64,000 nucleotides of DNA from Morchella semilibera (taxonomy: Eukaryota > Ascomycota > Pezizomycetes > Pezizales > Morchellaceae). Below the pieces are notes generated by a model. It saw only the letters and a list, made by a program, of their open reading frames with translations, searched no databases and was not told the DNA's origin. A program made the position numbers and the translations under genes. Of this stretch, positions 23,864-35,855 are shown one piece after another. Each line of letters opens with the position of its first letter. Positions within the stretch are counted from its first letter, which is position 1. The DNA is taken from positions 1,589,802 to 1,653,801 of the forward strand of contig CM018603.1 in NCBI GenBank assembly GCA_009192285.1, in the 5' to 3' direction.

Positions 23864-23948
23864 TGAATCAGCCGGGAATCGAACCCGGGTCGGGCGCAAA
23901 TCATCAAGAAGATGGCAAGCGCCCGTGATACCACTACACCACTGAATC
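23864..23948 (-). tRNA. tRNA-Gly (GCC) with a 14-nt intron
   Basis: On the minus strand the acceptor GATTCAG pairs with CTGATTC (one T-T mismatch at pair 3-70). The D arm contains TGGTGTAGTGGTATCA. The anticodon stem GGCGC/GCGCC encloses TTGCCA, then intron bases 23912-23899, then T. Anticodon GCC lies at 23916-23914. The T arm is CCGGG TTCGATT CCCGG. The intron sits between positions 37 and 38, the eukaryotic location. The trailer TCTCTTTTGCC matches that of tRNA-Val. Confidence 0.92.
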
Positions 23949-24712
23949 CTGCTTCTAGACTAAAATTAGCTTGTTTAGAACAGTTTTTTTGGAGACTGCC
24001 TGCCAAGTTGTTGACAGGCAGGGTTGTTGTTACGTAAGGCAACGTATATCAGAACCATTGCCCTGGGAGTGGGGTTGGGGATCGGGGCTGAGGTTTGGTT
24101 TTCTTGTTTTCTCTGGTGGTACCAGTGTGCATGGCACTGGTCGGCGCGGAGGGGTATATCGGGTAGACGGTTGCTATTTCAAAGAGCGAAGGTGATGTTA
24201 AACGTGATGATAAGATTTCATTACGGGGCATTGTCGAGGCTCGGTCAATTAGAGCGTAATCATTGCTCGAAGGGATAGGAGCCGGAAAGTCAATTGGAGC
24301 AAACACAAGAGATTGTCCAAGTCAATATGTAGCTTGACTTGGGGAAGAAGCATTCTGACATGTTTATGGGCGTTTCAGCGAGCCGCTGGTGGTGTAGTTT
24401 TGTTTTATGCACCTTCCTACTGATATTTGGACGTCATTCAAATGACCAATTTAATACCAGTTGTCACAATTATGCCATAATTATCGAACCACCTATAATC
24501 TCTTCGTTTCAATCACTCCATAGGTTTGCTCTCAAATTAAAGCTTCCTTCACGTATACTAGAGCGTTATTCAAATTTCAGGCAAGACAATTGACATTGAT
24601 CACAACGCTTTGATTCACACCAGTCACGGAAGAAGGGGAAGAAGACGAATTTCTTTGTAACAATTACATTCCATTTATTTAAGAAATCCCCTCCCATTGT
24701 ATTAATCCACAT
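23949..24712. other. Spacer downstream of the lectin gene
   Basis: AT-rich DNA, probably including the 3' UTR of the CVNH gene. No exon seen. Confidence 0.5.
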
Positions 24713-25092
24713 CTACTGATAGGCAAGCCTTCCGTTGTGGTTGGTGATACGCTCCGACAAGTTGATATCACGGTCGTGATAGTTGCCGTGGCTGTCTCTA
24801 AGTTTTGCTCTCAAGACGGGCACGTTGGCCCCTCCTTCCATACTAAAGTGGATATCCTGGGCAGATCCGGTAAAGTTTTGACCATCCCAAACGAAGTGAC
24901 CTATTTACTTTATATCAGCCCGATGATGCGATGCATCGAAGAAGGAGGGGGTGTTTACTGACCGTCGTTGTTTCCAATGTGTTCATCAAGGCAGAATCGG
25001 TCATCGCCGCCGCCGTTCATGTGGGCGCAGAGGTATGTGCGGCCATCGTGGGACTCGACACGGATGTTGCTGGAGGAGAGGTGGAAAGACAT
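24713..25092 (-). CDS. CyanoVirin-N homology (CVNH) lectin
   Basis: CVNH proteins are small carbohydrate-binding lectins made of two sequence repeats; filamentous ascomycetes including truffles have single-domain versions. Two exons, 25092-24963 and 24900-24713, are split by a 62-nt intron (GTCAGT...AAATAG, phase 1) and give 105 residues, the usual length of one domain. The internal repeat is visible: repeat 1 has NIRVESHDGRTYLCAHM and LDEHIGNNDGHFVWDGQNF; repeat 2 has GSAQDIHFSMEGGANVPVLRA, DINLSERITNHNGRLAYQ. Both end in the N-x-(D/N)-G turn typical of the fold. Cys22 and Cys34 are the only cysteines and lie in repeat 1. There is no signal peptide, as in other fungal members, so the protein is probably cytosolic. 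A TATATAAA box lies 127 nt upstream. The fold call is secure; the sugar ligand and biological role are unknown. Confidence 0.93.
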
Positions 25093-26640
25093 GGTTCGGT
25101 TTTTTGGGGAGGAGGTTTGTGTGTGAAGGTTTTTTTTTTTTTGATGAGGTGGTAGACTGGGCTGGATTTTTAGCAGTTTGATGATGATTCTGGACAAAGA
25201 CGTGGGCAGAAGAAGGCCTTTATATAGAGCTTGACTTGCTTGAGGGGTCGATGCAAGCTCCACGAGAAGCGGGAACGTAGCACAGCTCGTGGTGGTTTGA
25301 TTTCTGCACATTGGCTGGCATGCTGCTATGATTTGCAATGGCTATTGCGTCAGCTGCAGCAGCTCAGCTGGTTGCCTGTCTGTCTTTTGGGCTTAGTTTA
25401 CGTCTCGCCCGGGACAGGGGGAGCAATTAGTCTGCCCAAGTCTGCCCTTAACTGCTGGTTATAATATGTCTCGGGGTATTACCTATATATAGCAGGATGG
25501 AAGGTACTGTATTTATCTGTGGAGGAGCAGGAGGAGGAGGAGGAGGGCCGATCTCGCCCCTACACGCCTTCGGCCATCCTCATCGCTGGCGTCGGGCTTG
25601 TTCAAAACTGTCCAGTACAAACCCCCCGTCTCATCCCCGCCATCCTCTTTGGTGATATCATACGGGGAGTGCTTGCAGGGATCGTATTTTGTTGAGAAAA
25701 GACTGAGGCCCTAGAGGCTAGCTACTCTAGAGCTAACTGTCCCTTCACTAGGCGTGTTAGCAATCATTGGCTCCTCGCCAAGCATGGGGTATTCCGTCCG
25801 GGTGGGTCAACCCGGGCATGAACAATCACTCGGGTCTGTGATGTGCATGATCATCGATTGAATAAGAGGATGTAAATTGCAGTTACGAGATATCGTTTGC
25901 TTCAATTGCTGCCCATCTGGATTTCTGCATGCATGCTACCAAAATCTACCCCGCACCTCGCAGGGAACAAGCCGCGGTCCAAGCTGTACGTCGCCAATCG
26001 CGAGCGGGTGGCAAAACTTACATACAGAGGGGGAAATCGGGGGGATCGATGAGACATGCAGAGCTGAGCACAGACACAGACCAGGCAATGAGCCCAATCA
26101 TGCACGTGTGTCTAGCGAGGTTGACGTCCAGGCTTTGTGGGATGGAGTGTTTGGTAATCATCTCGACAGAGAGATGTCTTCAGTTGCAGCTATCTAGGAT
26201 GCTGGGAGAAAGAACTCGGTAAAGGGGGGGAAGAGTAGAGAAGTCCTGAGTAATCAGTTGATCGACTGAATGAATTAACAAACCGCAGGGTCCACGCCAA
26301 GAAATCGGATCCTCAACTGATCGTCTGTACTCTAGAATGTCCTCGAATTTGATCTTCATCTACTGTACCATGATTTTGGTATTCGGAATTCTGTTACTGT
26401 AGATCAACTGACTACCTCTATGCAGTCATCAAACAAAGGTTTATATCACCAGGCCGATCCTCGTTCGAAATTATCTCACTGTCTCTCCATTGTCAACCTT
26501 CCGGAAAGCGACAGTTGTGTTGTTTGATTCTGGGCCGAACTTTTCTGCCAGACTCAGATTCAACAAGTTTTTTTAATCCCCAGCACCATACCGTCGTTAG
26601 TAAACGGTCCTTGGAAACCCTGGCCATCCAGCTGACAGGG
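25093..26640. other. Spacer upstream of the lectin gene
   Basis: Contains the lectin promoter (TATA at 25219-25226) and a GGA repeat near 25527-25546. No exon with family character was found. Confidence 0.5.
25219..25226 (-). promoter_or_regulatory. TATA box of the CVNH lectin gene
   Basis: The minus strand reads TATATAAA, a full consensus match, 127 nt upstream of the ATG and followed by a pyrimidine-rich leader. Confidence 0.6.
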
Positions 26641-26724
26641 TTCTCCGTGGCGCAATTGGCTAGCGCGTTCGACTGTTACTAACATGGCATCGAGAGGTTG
26701 ACAGTTCAAGCCTGTCCGGGGAAG
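26641..26724 (+). tRNA. tRNA-Asn (GTT) with a 10-nt intron
   Basis: Acceptor TTCTCCG pairs with CGGGGAA (one T-G pair). The anticodon stem TTCGA/TCGAG encloses CTGTTA, intron CTAACATGGC (26679-26688), then A. Anticodon GTT is at 26675-26677. The T arm is GACAG TTCAAGC CTGTC. The discriminator is G. The trailer CATCTCTTTTGC supplies a T4 terminator. Confidence 0.9.
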
Positions 26725-28112
26725 CATCTCTTTTGCATTCATTTTGTATTCATTTTGTCGCCCAAAAAATCACCGTTTCGTATGAGAATGAGAATGCGCC
26801 TGGAGTGGGATTTTTTTTTTCTTTTTTTTTTTCTTTTTTTTTTACTAATTGTATATATACCAATGCCGGCTCTGAGCAATTGTTCGAGGCTAATAAGTAC
26901 ATGTGTATACATGTATGTATCTAGTATACTAATCTTCAGCCTTAGCAGTGCGATAGATGCATGCGATTTTGGGGCCAAGTTCGAGATATTTAGCAATCCA
27001 CCGGCTCCGTGGAAATTTCCAGAACGACATCATAACGAACCTACGATTACCAGCGATATATCAGAGAGAATACACGTATGTGGTTTTCGATACAAACCGA
27101 AGTTTTGAATTTTATTATTTGTGTCGACCAATCGCAAGTGATATCTGGTGATGCACATTGATGACTGGCAGAGTGTTTACTCCGCTCAGCCGGACGGGTG
27201 ATGGGGGGGACACGAGCTCTTGAAGAGGGCCGGTTGGGATGTGGATCGATAAGTATGTTCGATTCTGGGGGTGCCTAGGTTTGTAGTAGTATTATTGCGA
27301 GCCCGGATGTGGGTCCTCTTCACGGGGGTATGGTTCTCACGGGGTAGTAGGTGCAACGCCTAAGAACATCAAGATTGACCGCAGAGAGCAGAAGGCAAAT
27401 TGGTAGAAATAGTATATGAATAGAGGTATCTGTATCCCTGTTGATTTCCCATTGACGTTCTCAACCCCCGTGAAGAGATCTATATAGATACTGGTGCCTT
27501 GGGATATCTTAGGTAATAAAGCCCCGTTATTACCGTTCGAATCCATTTACTACCCACGTCGAGTTGAGACAGGCGCCATACTTGTTGTGCGTAGTCTCTG
27601 GCTTTAGTTACCAAGCTTATAGATTACATGTACTTGTACATTATTAAGCTACACAGTTGCATTTTTGTTTCGCTTATTAGTACAACTTCTGGGGTTCACT
27701 GATACTCCAATAGGGCTATTGATACTTTAGTGTCCAGTAAAAGATCGTGGGGTCGGGTGGACATAACGAAGAGTATAGTACATTACGGATTTTAACAACC
27801 AAAAATGTGCGATGGGCTAGTTTATTTGTTTGTACGACTTTTGCTGAACGTCTAAGTATATAAGACAGTTCTTTACACTGGAATACATGTACCTTAGAAA
27901 AGTACGTTTTATACATGAAATGTAGAGTATAACTAGGGCTGCTGCGGCCCTTTGTATCACTGACATCTTCAATTCCATCCATCTCACAAAATTTAAGAAC
28001 CGCCGAAACTCCACAGCATAGAGAAAATGATCTAATAATAAATTTTTTTTTATTACCAGGTCTCGATATTCATCCTACCCTACATCGAGACGCCGGCCCA
28101 CCACCCACCTAC
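26725..28112. other. Spacer with poly-T tracts, no gene seen
   Basis: Long T tracts at 26811-26842 and several TACATGTA motifs (26898, 26908, 27625, 27888). A short inverted repeat, TCTTCACGGGGGT at about 27316 and its complement at about 27466, flanks 130 bp. No exon found. Confidence 0.5.
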
Positions 28113-28574
28113 TCAAACATAACCCTTACCCAACTCCTCCTTCTTACTCTCCTCCTCCTGCCTGCGGTCCTTATTCGCGGCCGCTCTCCTCTTCGCCCTC
28201 ACCTCCTTCTGCCTCCTCTCACCACCGTCAATCTTGACGCCACGCTTGTGCTCCGTCAGCGCCAGCCTCCCCCCCGCCACCCTGAACGACTCGCGCCAGT
28301 GCAGGATGTAGCGCCTGTCGCGCGTGGGCTCGACACCCATCGCCTTCATCTGCGCGGACGTGAGGTTGAAGAACTGCTCCCACGTCTCGAACTTTGACGC
28401 ATGCTGGGCTGTGTTGCGCCCAATCTTTGTCAGGAACGTTGCGACGTCGGGGACATCTTTCGTCCGCCCTGGGACCGGCGGGGGCGGGAGCGATGGGTGT
28501 AGGTTTCGGACCACCGCGGGGGCGCGGGGAACGGGGAAGAGGCGGGTGAGGAGGAGGCCGCGGCTGGAAAACAT
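28113..28574 (-). CDS. FYV4: Mitochondrial small-subunit ribosomal protein mS41 (IGR motif)
   Basis: Proteins with the IGR motif are subunits of the fungal mitochondrial small ribosomal subunit; the yeast member is Fyv4/mS41. This is a single exon with ATG at 28574 and 153 residues, a normal length. The N-terminus is Arg-rich with hydroxylated and hydrophobic residues and no acidic residue for about 38 positions, consistent with a mitochondrial presequence. The motif block VATFLTKIGRNTAQHASKFE followed by TWEQFFNLTSAQMKAMGVEP and RDRRYILHWRESFRVAG covers about residues 44-102. The tail (about 110-153) is Lys/Arg/Glu-rich, as expected for an rRNA-contacting extension. The region has high GC and few A/T-ending codons compared with its flanks. 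The assignment is strong. Confidence 0.92.
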   Translation of the reverse strand: MFSSRGLLLTRLFPVPRAPAVVRNLHPSLPPPPVPGRTKDVPDVATFLTKIGRNTAQHASKFETWEQFFNLTSAQMKAMGVEPTRDRRYILHWRESFRVAGGRLALTEHKRGVKIDGGERRQKEVRAKRRAAANKDRRQEEESKKEELGKGYV

Positions 28575-30298
28575 GGTACTGCTGCTGTGTAGTATCCTGG
28601 GCGGCGGGCAGGTTAGTGGGGGGGTTATATTATATGTCTTGAGGATTGTTGGAGGGAAGACTTGAGGAAATTAAGAGGTGGGAGATATCGAGGGGGACAT
28701 ACAACTCAATTCCTCCAGACGTGGACTGGGTGTCGATGCTGCTTCAGATCTCCCCCGGGAACGTTTTCGATACTTTGAGTTGAGGTCTCGTTGATGCCCG
28801 TTGCACTAGCGCAGGATTGGTATCAAAAATTGCTTGGCAGGGATCTGATAGTTAATTGCGAACCCTAGCCCACATGCATAGTGCCTACTATTGTAGAGAG
28901 AGACAAGACATATGAAATGGAGTATTATTACTGCAAGTGATTTATAACGCTGCATACTAAGAAGAACACCTCCGTGATGGTATGCCTGCTTTGGATGACT
29001 CTTTACGTGCGGTTGATGCTACCATATTAAACACAGCCTGCCACCTCGTCTGTTCCTGGCGTACCGGGGGGGGGGGTAAGACCAGCTACATAGATGTAGA
29101 TACTGTAGCCCTACCAGAACATAATCCGATCCGACGGCCCCCCATGAACACCAGTAAAATACATGTACTCTGCAATATACAAGTACAAGAAGTATGAATG
29201 TGTGTGGGTGTCGCGTGGTCACATCCAATCTATGTAGCCACGCCGCCGCCGCCAGTCACAGCAAGCCGCGTTTATAAAAACAGCCCATCTCGTCTCGTTT
29301 CTGACTTGGCTTCGACAAAAGCAACATAACTACCACCAGCAGCAGCAGCAAGTAGCTAGCTAGCAACAGAATCGTACAGAACAATTTCCCCCCTCTAGCA
29401 ACTGCACTGCAGCTGTCTCTTCTATAGATAGCTACTTAATAGATACTTGGCTATATGGTTTCATGTGATCTTGGTTGACATAACTGGAATTAACAACAAT
29501 CAGCAACAATCATCGTTGGTACGTACAACCGTCAACCTGCCGGTTCGAGCTTGGGCTCTGGGCGCTCTGGATGTATCCGCCTATCTAGCTGGTGGGATCT
29601 GGACCAGAGGGGGGAGGGTCCCGTGGGTGGGATTCTGCCTGGTTTCTGTATGCCTGGGTAGTTACTGATTTTCCTGCTCGAACGTTGCGCAACACAGACT
29701 TCAACTAATTCCTTAGTCACACAGAATCTGGAGCCATTATAATTCGTCACTACTCAGCGCTATCAGGTGCAGAAATCAATAGGAAGCTGGTATTCTGGGA
29801 GGCACAAGGGTGGAACGTCATGCCATGCAAGTCCAAGAGCTCCGTGGTAGGTCCCCCGGCCAGTAGGGGACTTGTAGGTTGTTTTGTCAGGGAATATGAG
29901 TAAATTGTAGGATAGCACTAGCAGGTAGTTTTGGGATAACGGCCATGGCGTCGTACTGTCTACAAAAGGTATGTCATTCAGACACTCTGTTGAAAATAAG
30001 AATAATGTACAAATGATTGTGATCCAAAGTAAAACCCCTAGTAACTACTATGAAAGAGACATAAGAAATATCGAAAGGAGTGAGGGAGTTACTCAAAACC
30101 TCGAAAACAACCTGTGTTTATCACATCGCAAAATTAAAAAAAAAAAAAAACATCGACACAACAGTACCCGCGACACCTTTAAACCATGACATAGGAAATA
30201 GGGGGGAAAGGAGTGAAAAAAAAGAGGATCCAAAACAACAGCTAGCACCCCTCTGTATCCGAAGCTGCAACGAGTTGGGATGCACTACATAGCTTTAA
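28575..30298. other. Spacer between mS41 and the secreted-protein gene
   Basis: Promoter of mS41 plus unassigned DNA, with CAG repeats near 29337-29350 and a 14-A run at 30137. No exon found. Confidence 0.5.
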
Positions 30299-31008
30299 CT
30301 ACTTGCTCTCGACAAGTCGCATGATCACGTCCCTGCCTTCTGTTTTTCTAGTATCCCAGCGAATCTACAACTTCCTGTTAGCAACTCGTCATATTTAGGA
30401 TAGAGAGAAGAATTACCTCATATCCGCCGTCTGCGACTGGGAAATACTTGAAGCCCTTAGTCAAGCCATGGCAGGCTAGGTTTCCGCTGATTATTCCCCA
30501 CCATGCATCGAACAAATTGTATGGGGTCTATTAGTTTTTCCCCAGTTAGTCACAAAAGGACAAAGGGAACATGCGTAAAGCTATATACATACTTCCGGGA
30601 GATTAGGGGTGCACTTGAAGTCGTAGCGTTCAGAATCCAGGCCGACCTGCTGGAGGTAGAGAAATTCATTATTGTCAGTGAAGAGGTATGAATGCCCCGG
30701 CGCGGTTCCATTGATGTACTATTTGAATTAATTAGTCTAATTCCCTAGAGATATAAATATCGGATAGAGAGAAAACATACGGCTTTGAATTTGGTCGCGC
30801 CAGTGCGGTTAAACCCAATAGTGCCGCCTTTGATATCCATATGAAACTTTTGTTTGGTGATGTATCTATTCCTAGGGGCCACAATCTTGATATTGAACCA
30901 GTCCTCAGCACTATCATATTCGTATTGGTTGTGATTGGCAGCATTTACAGCGGACACAAAAAGCACGGAAAGGGAAAGTGCAAGTGTAAAGATAATCGAT
31001 TTTCTCAT
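30299..31008 (-). CDS. Small secreted protein of unknown family, four exons
   Basis: I do not recognise a family. Exons are 31008-30781, 30718-30593, 30527-30417 and 30364-30299: 76, 42, 37 and 22 codons including the stop. All three introns (62, 65 and 52 nt; donors GTATGT, GTATGT, GTAATT) fall in phase 0. The product has 176 residues. Residues 1-23 are a clear signal peptide ending VSAVNA before ANHNQ. The mature part is Trp/Tyr/Phe-rich with two cysteines (in DFKCTPN and NLACHGL), able to form one disulfide, and two N-glycosylation sequons (NRT and NGT). Segment patterns such as YLFTDNNEFLYLQQVG and GYEIRWDTRK look like beta strands. There is no GPI or membrane tail. A TATATA box lies about 60 nt upstream. 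Continuity of frame over three canonical introns makes the gene convincing. An effector-like or cell-surface role is only a guess. Confidence 0.85.
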
Positions 31009-31067
31009 CGTGGCTGACTTGGAAGTGTTGGATATGATGGTGATTGAGTGTGGAGTTCTCTGACCGA

Positions 31068-31076
31068 ATATATAAG
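31068..31076 (-). promoter_or_regulatory. TATA box of the small secreted protein gene
   Basis: The minus strand reads CTTATATAT about 60 nt before the ATG. Spacing and consensus suit a TATA box with a short leader. Confidence 0.45.
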
Positions 31077-34000
31077 CTTGATACTTGTAGTGTGTAGGGT
31101 AGAGAAGTGGTTCAAATAGTGAGTAAATAAGCTACCTTTATAGGAACTGACAATGAAGGACAGGGAGGCTAACAAAAACAAACAACTGATTCAGTAGTAC
31201 TACATACCCAGGAATAGTGTATAGAATATAGCTCAGCTTGACATCGCACTTTCCCCCGCGCCTCATGCTCTTACACGGCACGCAAACCATGCTTATTTGG
31301 CTGTGAGGCGGTGGTACAATTGGAGATAACCAGAGCAGATGCAGTATATACCAGAAGAATGAACCGAAACCTATAATAGGGGCCTCGAGGAACCTTTGAC
31401 GGGAAAGGTACGTTGGTTGGAGGTGTTTGAAACAAGATCGAGCGAACTGTACCATACGTGCTTCCCGAGACCTGCACGCCGTTTGTTCCAAACTATCCTA
31501 CTCTGGCCTCGTGTGGTCACTAGCTAGAAATCCATTATACAAGCTAGGTGCACAAGAAGGTATGTAGATAAGCACAAACATATCGACAGCTAAAATTTTG
31601 GCTGGCCAATTCTAGGTTGACACGGACGAGGCGAAAAAAATATCTCCGTGCAACCGACAATGCACTCCTTCGAACCAGAATGGATCGACGAACATAAGAT
31701 TACCTCTCTCTCCAGGAGCGAGGAAGCTAACCGGCCCCTAGAGCTAGATCGCTCCAACAACACAGGGGACCAAGTCTAGAATCTATAACACACAATTGAA
31801 TTAGGACCCTTCCTCGGCACAGTTATCTGATAGGTCGCGCATGCGCGCGTGCAAATTGTTTGCTTCCATGGGGCTTGAGCTTGGCAACAGCACCCGCGAA
31901 ACCGAAACTAAGACATCGGGTACAGTCGATGTCTTAAAATTGATGTGGTAAGGTTTCGTGGCCTTAAAAATGAGTATGAGCATCCATGATCGAGCGAGCG
32001 AGTGATGGTCTATGACGGCACAGAGCATACATGTATCTCGGGATACATACATGCACGTATATGAAGATCCCTGCTGGGGCCTGCATAAATGAACGAAACA
32101 ATTGGACAAACAAGTGCTCGTTAGCCACAGATGCACAGCGCATTCTCGTGAACGTACGCGTATTGAAAAGGATCCCCTGAGAGCAAGGATGTTGCTTACG
32201 ACTGGTATGCCTTGTCCCACTCGTGTGCGTATGTAACTAGAATATGTAGGTACATGTATGTACCTAGCCCTATGACCCCAGATCCAGTCACGGCTGATCA
32301 GTTCATGTGATAGTAGATGGCAAGTACTGGCTACATCGAAAATGAAATATTCGATACCCATATTTCTGTCCCCTATTCTGCTAGCTCCGGTGGACGTTTA
32401 ATTAGAATATAAAAGGAAGGTTACCTGCGCCGCCTATGACACTAGCTAAAGTATATTCAGGATTACTTACTATCCTATCTGAATTAAAGGCATGGGGAAC
32501 TAACTCAGGTAAACTTTAGCGTTCTCACTATGCTTAAGCTGGCCCAGCTGGAGATGTACGAATAGAGTTTCTATAGATGTTATCCAACTCCATTCTATTC
32601 TAGCGTATCGTGGCATTGCCGTATAGATGAACCGGGCATCTGACTTGTATCTAGGCAGTTACTTAGGTAGGATACAGACTAGCTAGAGTATCCACATGTT
32701 AGTTTCAAAACTCTGTCTCTATGTTTGGTCGGTGTCAATTGAACCCACGCTGGTTCTCAAACTGTATTTGGACGAATTAGTCGCGGATAGCCGCGTTGTG
32801 AACCGAACGAATCGAGCACTGGCAACGCGCGGATAAGAAGTCGACCGCAAACGCCACAGTATAATACTACCATCAAGATAGTTGGTACATCCCCAACTGG
32901 CGGTGCGTTCCTGAGCTTAAACGCTGGAGAGTACCTATATCTATTTAAATAGAAGAACGCACCCCCAAAAGAACCAGAGGAGGCTCCAGAACCCTAGATC
33001 GACGTCGAGGCACCTGTACCTAGAACCCCTGGTTAGCTAGACTGAGGCCAGCCGGGCCTAGATCAACAGAAAGGACATATTCTCCGAGCGCTGGCGCCAA
33101 GCTTTACGCCCGTGCGCCAGCCAATTACAGGCATGTATGTACCAAGTGCAATGTGGGCCCTACATAAGAAGCTCCCGCTCCCGTGATCGGCCAGATCTCC
33201 AGGTATCCCGCAAAGCTTTGGCAATTGAAGCGATAGTATGTGTGCTTACATCTTTTGCCCCAGACTACCCAAGGCGCATAGCGCCTAGTAATATGTTAGG
33301 TAAATATATATTATATAATTTAACCATATTTACCGCCATAAGAGGAGGTTTTAGTTTGATGATAATCGAGGTGAGAGTCCTCCTGCATGTGGATGATAGG
33401 CATATTCTTGGGCGGGGAGTGGGGATCGATTACCGTGTGGGGGGTTTCTAATCACCGTTAGTTGAGAGTTGAATAATGTTGGCTATGATATACCATGCAT
33501 GTAGCAACCAGAAAAATGCGGGGAAAATCGTAATACTGCCAGGAAAAAGGGTTTAAAGGCTTTGGTCCTAATTTCTAAAAAAAAAAAAAAAGGGAAGGTG
33601 TTCATATAGATATCTGTATCAAAGGTAAAGTGACCAGTCACTCTAGACTGCATACATGTAGCAGTAGAGGTGCTCAGGGCCAGAGGTTCTCCTTGTGTTA
33701 TAAATTTCGTATTCGTTTATATCCCCGCATTTGATCGAGCTCCCCTTCTTTCTAAAAGGGAAAAGGGCTATAGTACCACGAATATAGGGCCTAGTCAAGC
33801 AGGATTTGTCTCACTAGTGGGATGTATTCTGCGAGGGGCTGCAGCTTTGCGGGTCTCTCTGTTGATCTGGTCTAAGCAGCAGAAGTCCAACAGGTTCTTG
33901 CTTTCTGATAAACTGAGATTTTATTAGCAAAAGTGTCATATCTGCATAATTGAGAACTGTAGTTATTGAGTCTAACTCTACTATCATTTGACGAAGGTGC

Positions 34001-35181
34001 ATGCCGATATTTAACCCCGAGAATTGAGCTATTCGAGCGATAGACATTCATGGAGGCTACCTTGCTTTGTAGAATACATGTCTATCACGTGGCATCTGCA
34101 TGCGGGTAGTTATATGAGCAGATTCAATCAGGGGGTTATAATTTAGGGTACCCGCACGTAGATTCTATATTGCATTGATACCTTCTGGGAAATCGACTTA
34201 CTCTGGCCATATATCCGATTTCCCTTGTACCCTCTATGCCCCCCGCCACGTTACTCATAGTTATGACCAGGGGGTTTGAAGTTTTAGGATTGAACATCGA
34301 CACACCTCTATTAAAGGGCTTTTTGTAACGTATATATATGGCTGTACATACATATTGAAGGTAGGGCCCAAGCATGCGAGTTTCTCACTCGGCATTAGTT
34401 TTTTCGGCCCGGAGCTTGATTTCGTCGAGGAAGCCTCAGATAGCATGTAGTAGATGTGAGTACTAGTTTGTAGAGGATACTATCTCTCTAGACCTTCATT
34501 AGTATATACATACTAAGAGGGAAAAGGCGGCTGCGATGTGCCGTTTGTGGGTTGATGGCAGCTATGGTTTGGATGGGTGTTGAGGTTGACGCATCAAAAT
34601 TATGATGGGCGTGGTGGAGAAGGTAACTAACTGTGTTTTTATGATGTGTTGTTTCGGCCCTCAGGGTAAGTTACCACACAAAGATTACTTAGTACATGTA
34701 TACATCTTCTCAGGGCGGGGGGTTTGCTGGGATGGGGGTCCTCGGGCCACCATAACTCACCTCATCCCAGCACCGCTCTGGCCAATTCCTAGAGTTACCG
34801 CCCTTCGGGCAAAGAAGACATGTACCCACAACTTGTAATTACCACATATACATACTTAGATGTGAAATTTAGAAATTTAGCACGGATCGTCGCCATTAGG
34901 TTTTTGCTAACTGAAGTCACGCTAATTAACACGATTTCCTTCCCCCGGACTCTCCTCCCACCACATTCTTTGCTCGTAGTACCTAATAACCAACGAGTTG
35001 CCCCCCAGTTCCTAGGAATAAATACGTGCAACTTGTCAACACAGCAAACGTAGTGAGGTCTGTTTAAGGTGAAGTAGTGTATTCACGTCCAATATTGATC
35101 AATTGGTACAAGTGCAGACCAATATACAACTAGGATTACTGCAGATACTGGGGCAGGTGTACCTCACATACATGGAACTAC

Positions 35182-35420
35182 ATGTACCCCGGGGGTCCTC
35201 AAACTGATCATGATGCAACGGCGACAAAAACCACTAACCTCGCAGCTACTGGCCACCATGCCCAAAAGTTAGGGAGTAATTTATATATGTCGAATTGCAT
35301 CAGGCGGAGCTATATAATGGAAATACAAATGGAAAAAATTGACTGGGTCTAGCTTTGATGGTGGTCGCGACACCCGAATATTGAGCTCGTTGCATCAGTT
35401 TGAGGACCCCCGGGGTACAT
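35182..35420. repeat. Inverted repeat / foldback, about 240 bp
   Basis: The left arm (35182-35220) reads ATGTACCCCGGGGGTCCT then CAAACTGAT and GCAACG. The right arm (35388-35420) is its reverse complement apart from a 6-bp CATGAT insertion in the left arm. The 167-bp centre is AT-rich with no open frame. It may be a small non-autonomous transposon. Confidence 0.75.
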
Positions 35421-35855
35421 ATAACCCTAGCCTTTGACCGGCCTAAACAGCCAGGCGTTGTAGCCCCAACGGGCCGAATGATCAATCATGATTAAAAAAA
35501 AAAATTACATAAAATACATGTAACTAAACCCTTCTTACATCCTATACTCTAAGATTATGTAAAACACTCTCTATCTTGATGAGCTGAGCATGAGCGATTG
35601 TTAACCTCCATCCACATTTTTGTTTGTCCACCACTCATTTATTCAAACTCACCACCACCACAAGTATCGTCCATGCTCCCCCCCCTTTCTTTTTTTAGCC
35701 TTGTAAACATACGTCGTCAAGGATTGTAGTAAAAAAGCCTGGGTTTTAAAATATATGACTAATCTTCTGTCTTTAGCACTCTATAAAAGCATCGCTCCCC
35801 CCTGTCTACAGTAACTTAAGTTAAGCTAGCAGACAGGGATATTACACAATTTTCA

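Larger units (their letters stand above)
31009..35855. other. 4.8 kb spacer with a foldback, no gene seen
   Basis: AT-rich unique-looking DNA with many TACATGTA motifs and the inverted repeat at 35182-35420. Longer open frames, such as 31801-32361, have no Met-rich start context, domain or splice support. Confidence 0.5.

Noticed and set aside
27313-27480. Short inverted repeat TCTTCACGGGGGT
   Set aside because: 13-bp arms with a 130-bp spacer and no extension; not distinguishable from chance plus local similarity.
31801-32361. 186-codon open frame on the minus strand
   Set aside because: No recognisable domain, odd composition and several TACATGTA-derived residues; looks like chance in spacer DNA.
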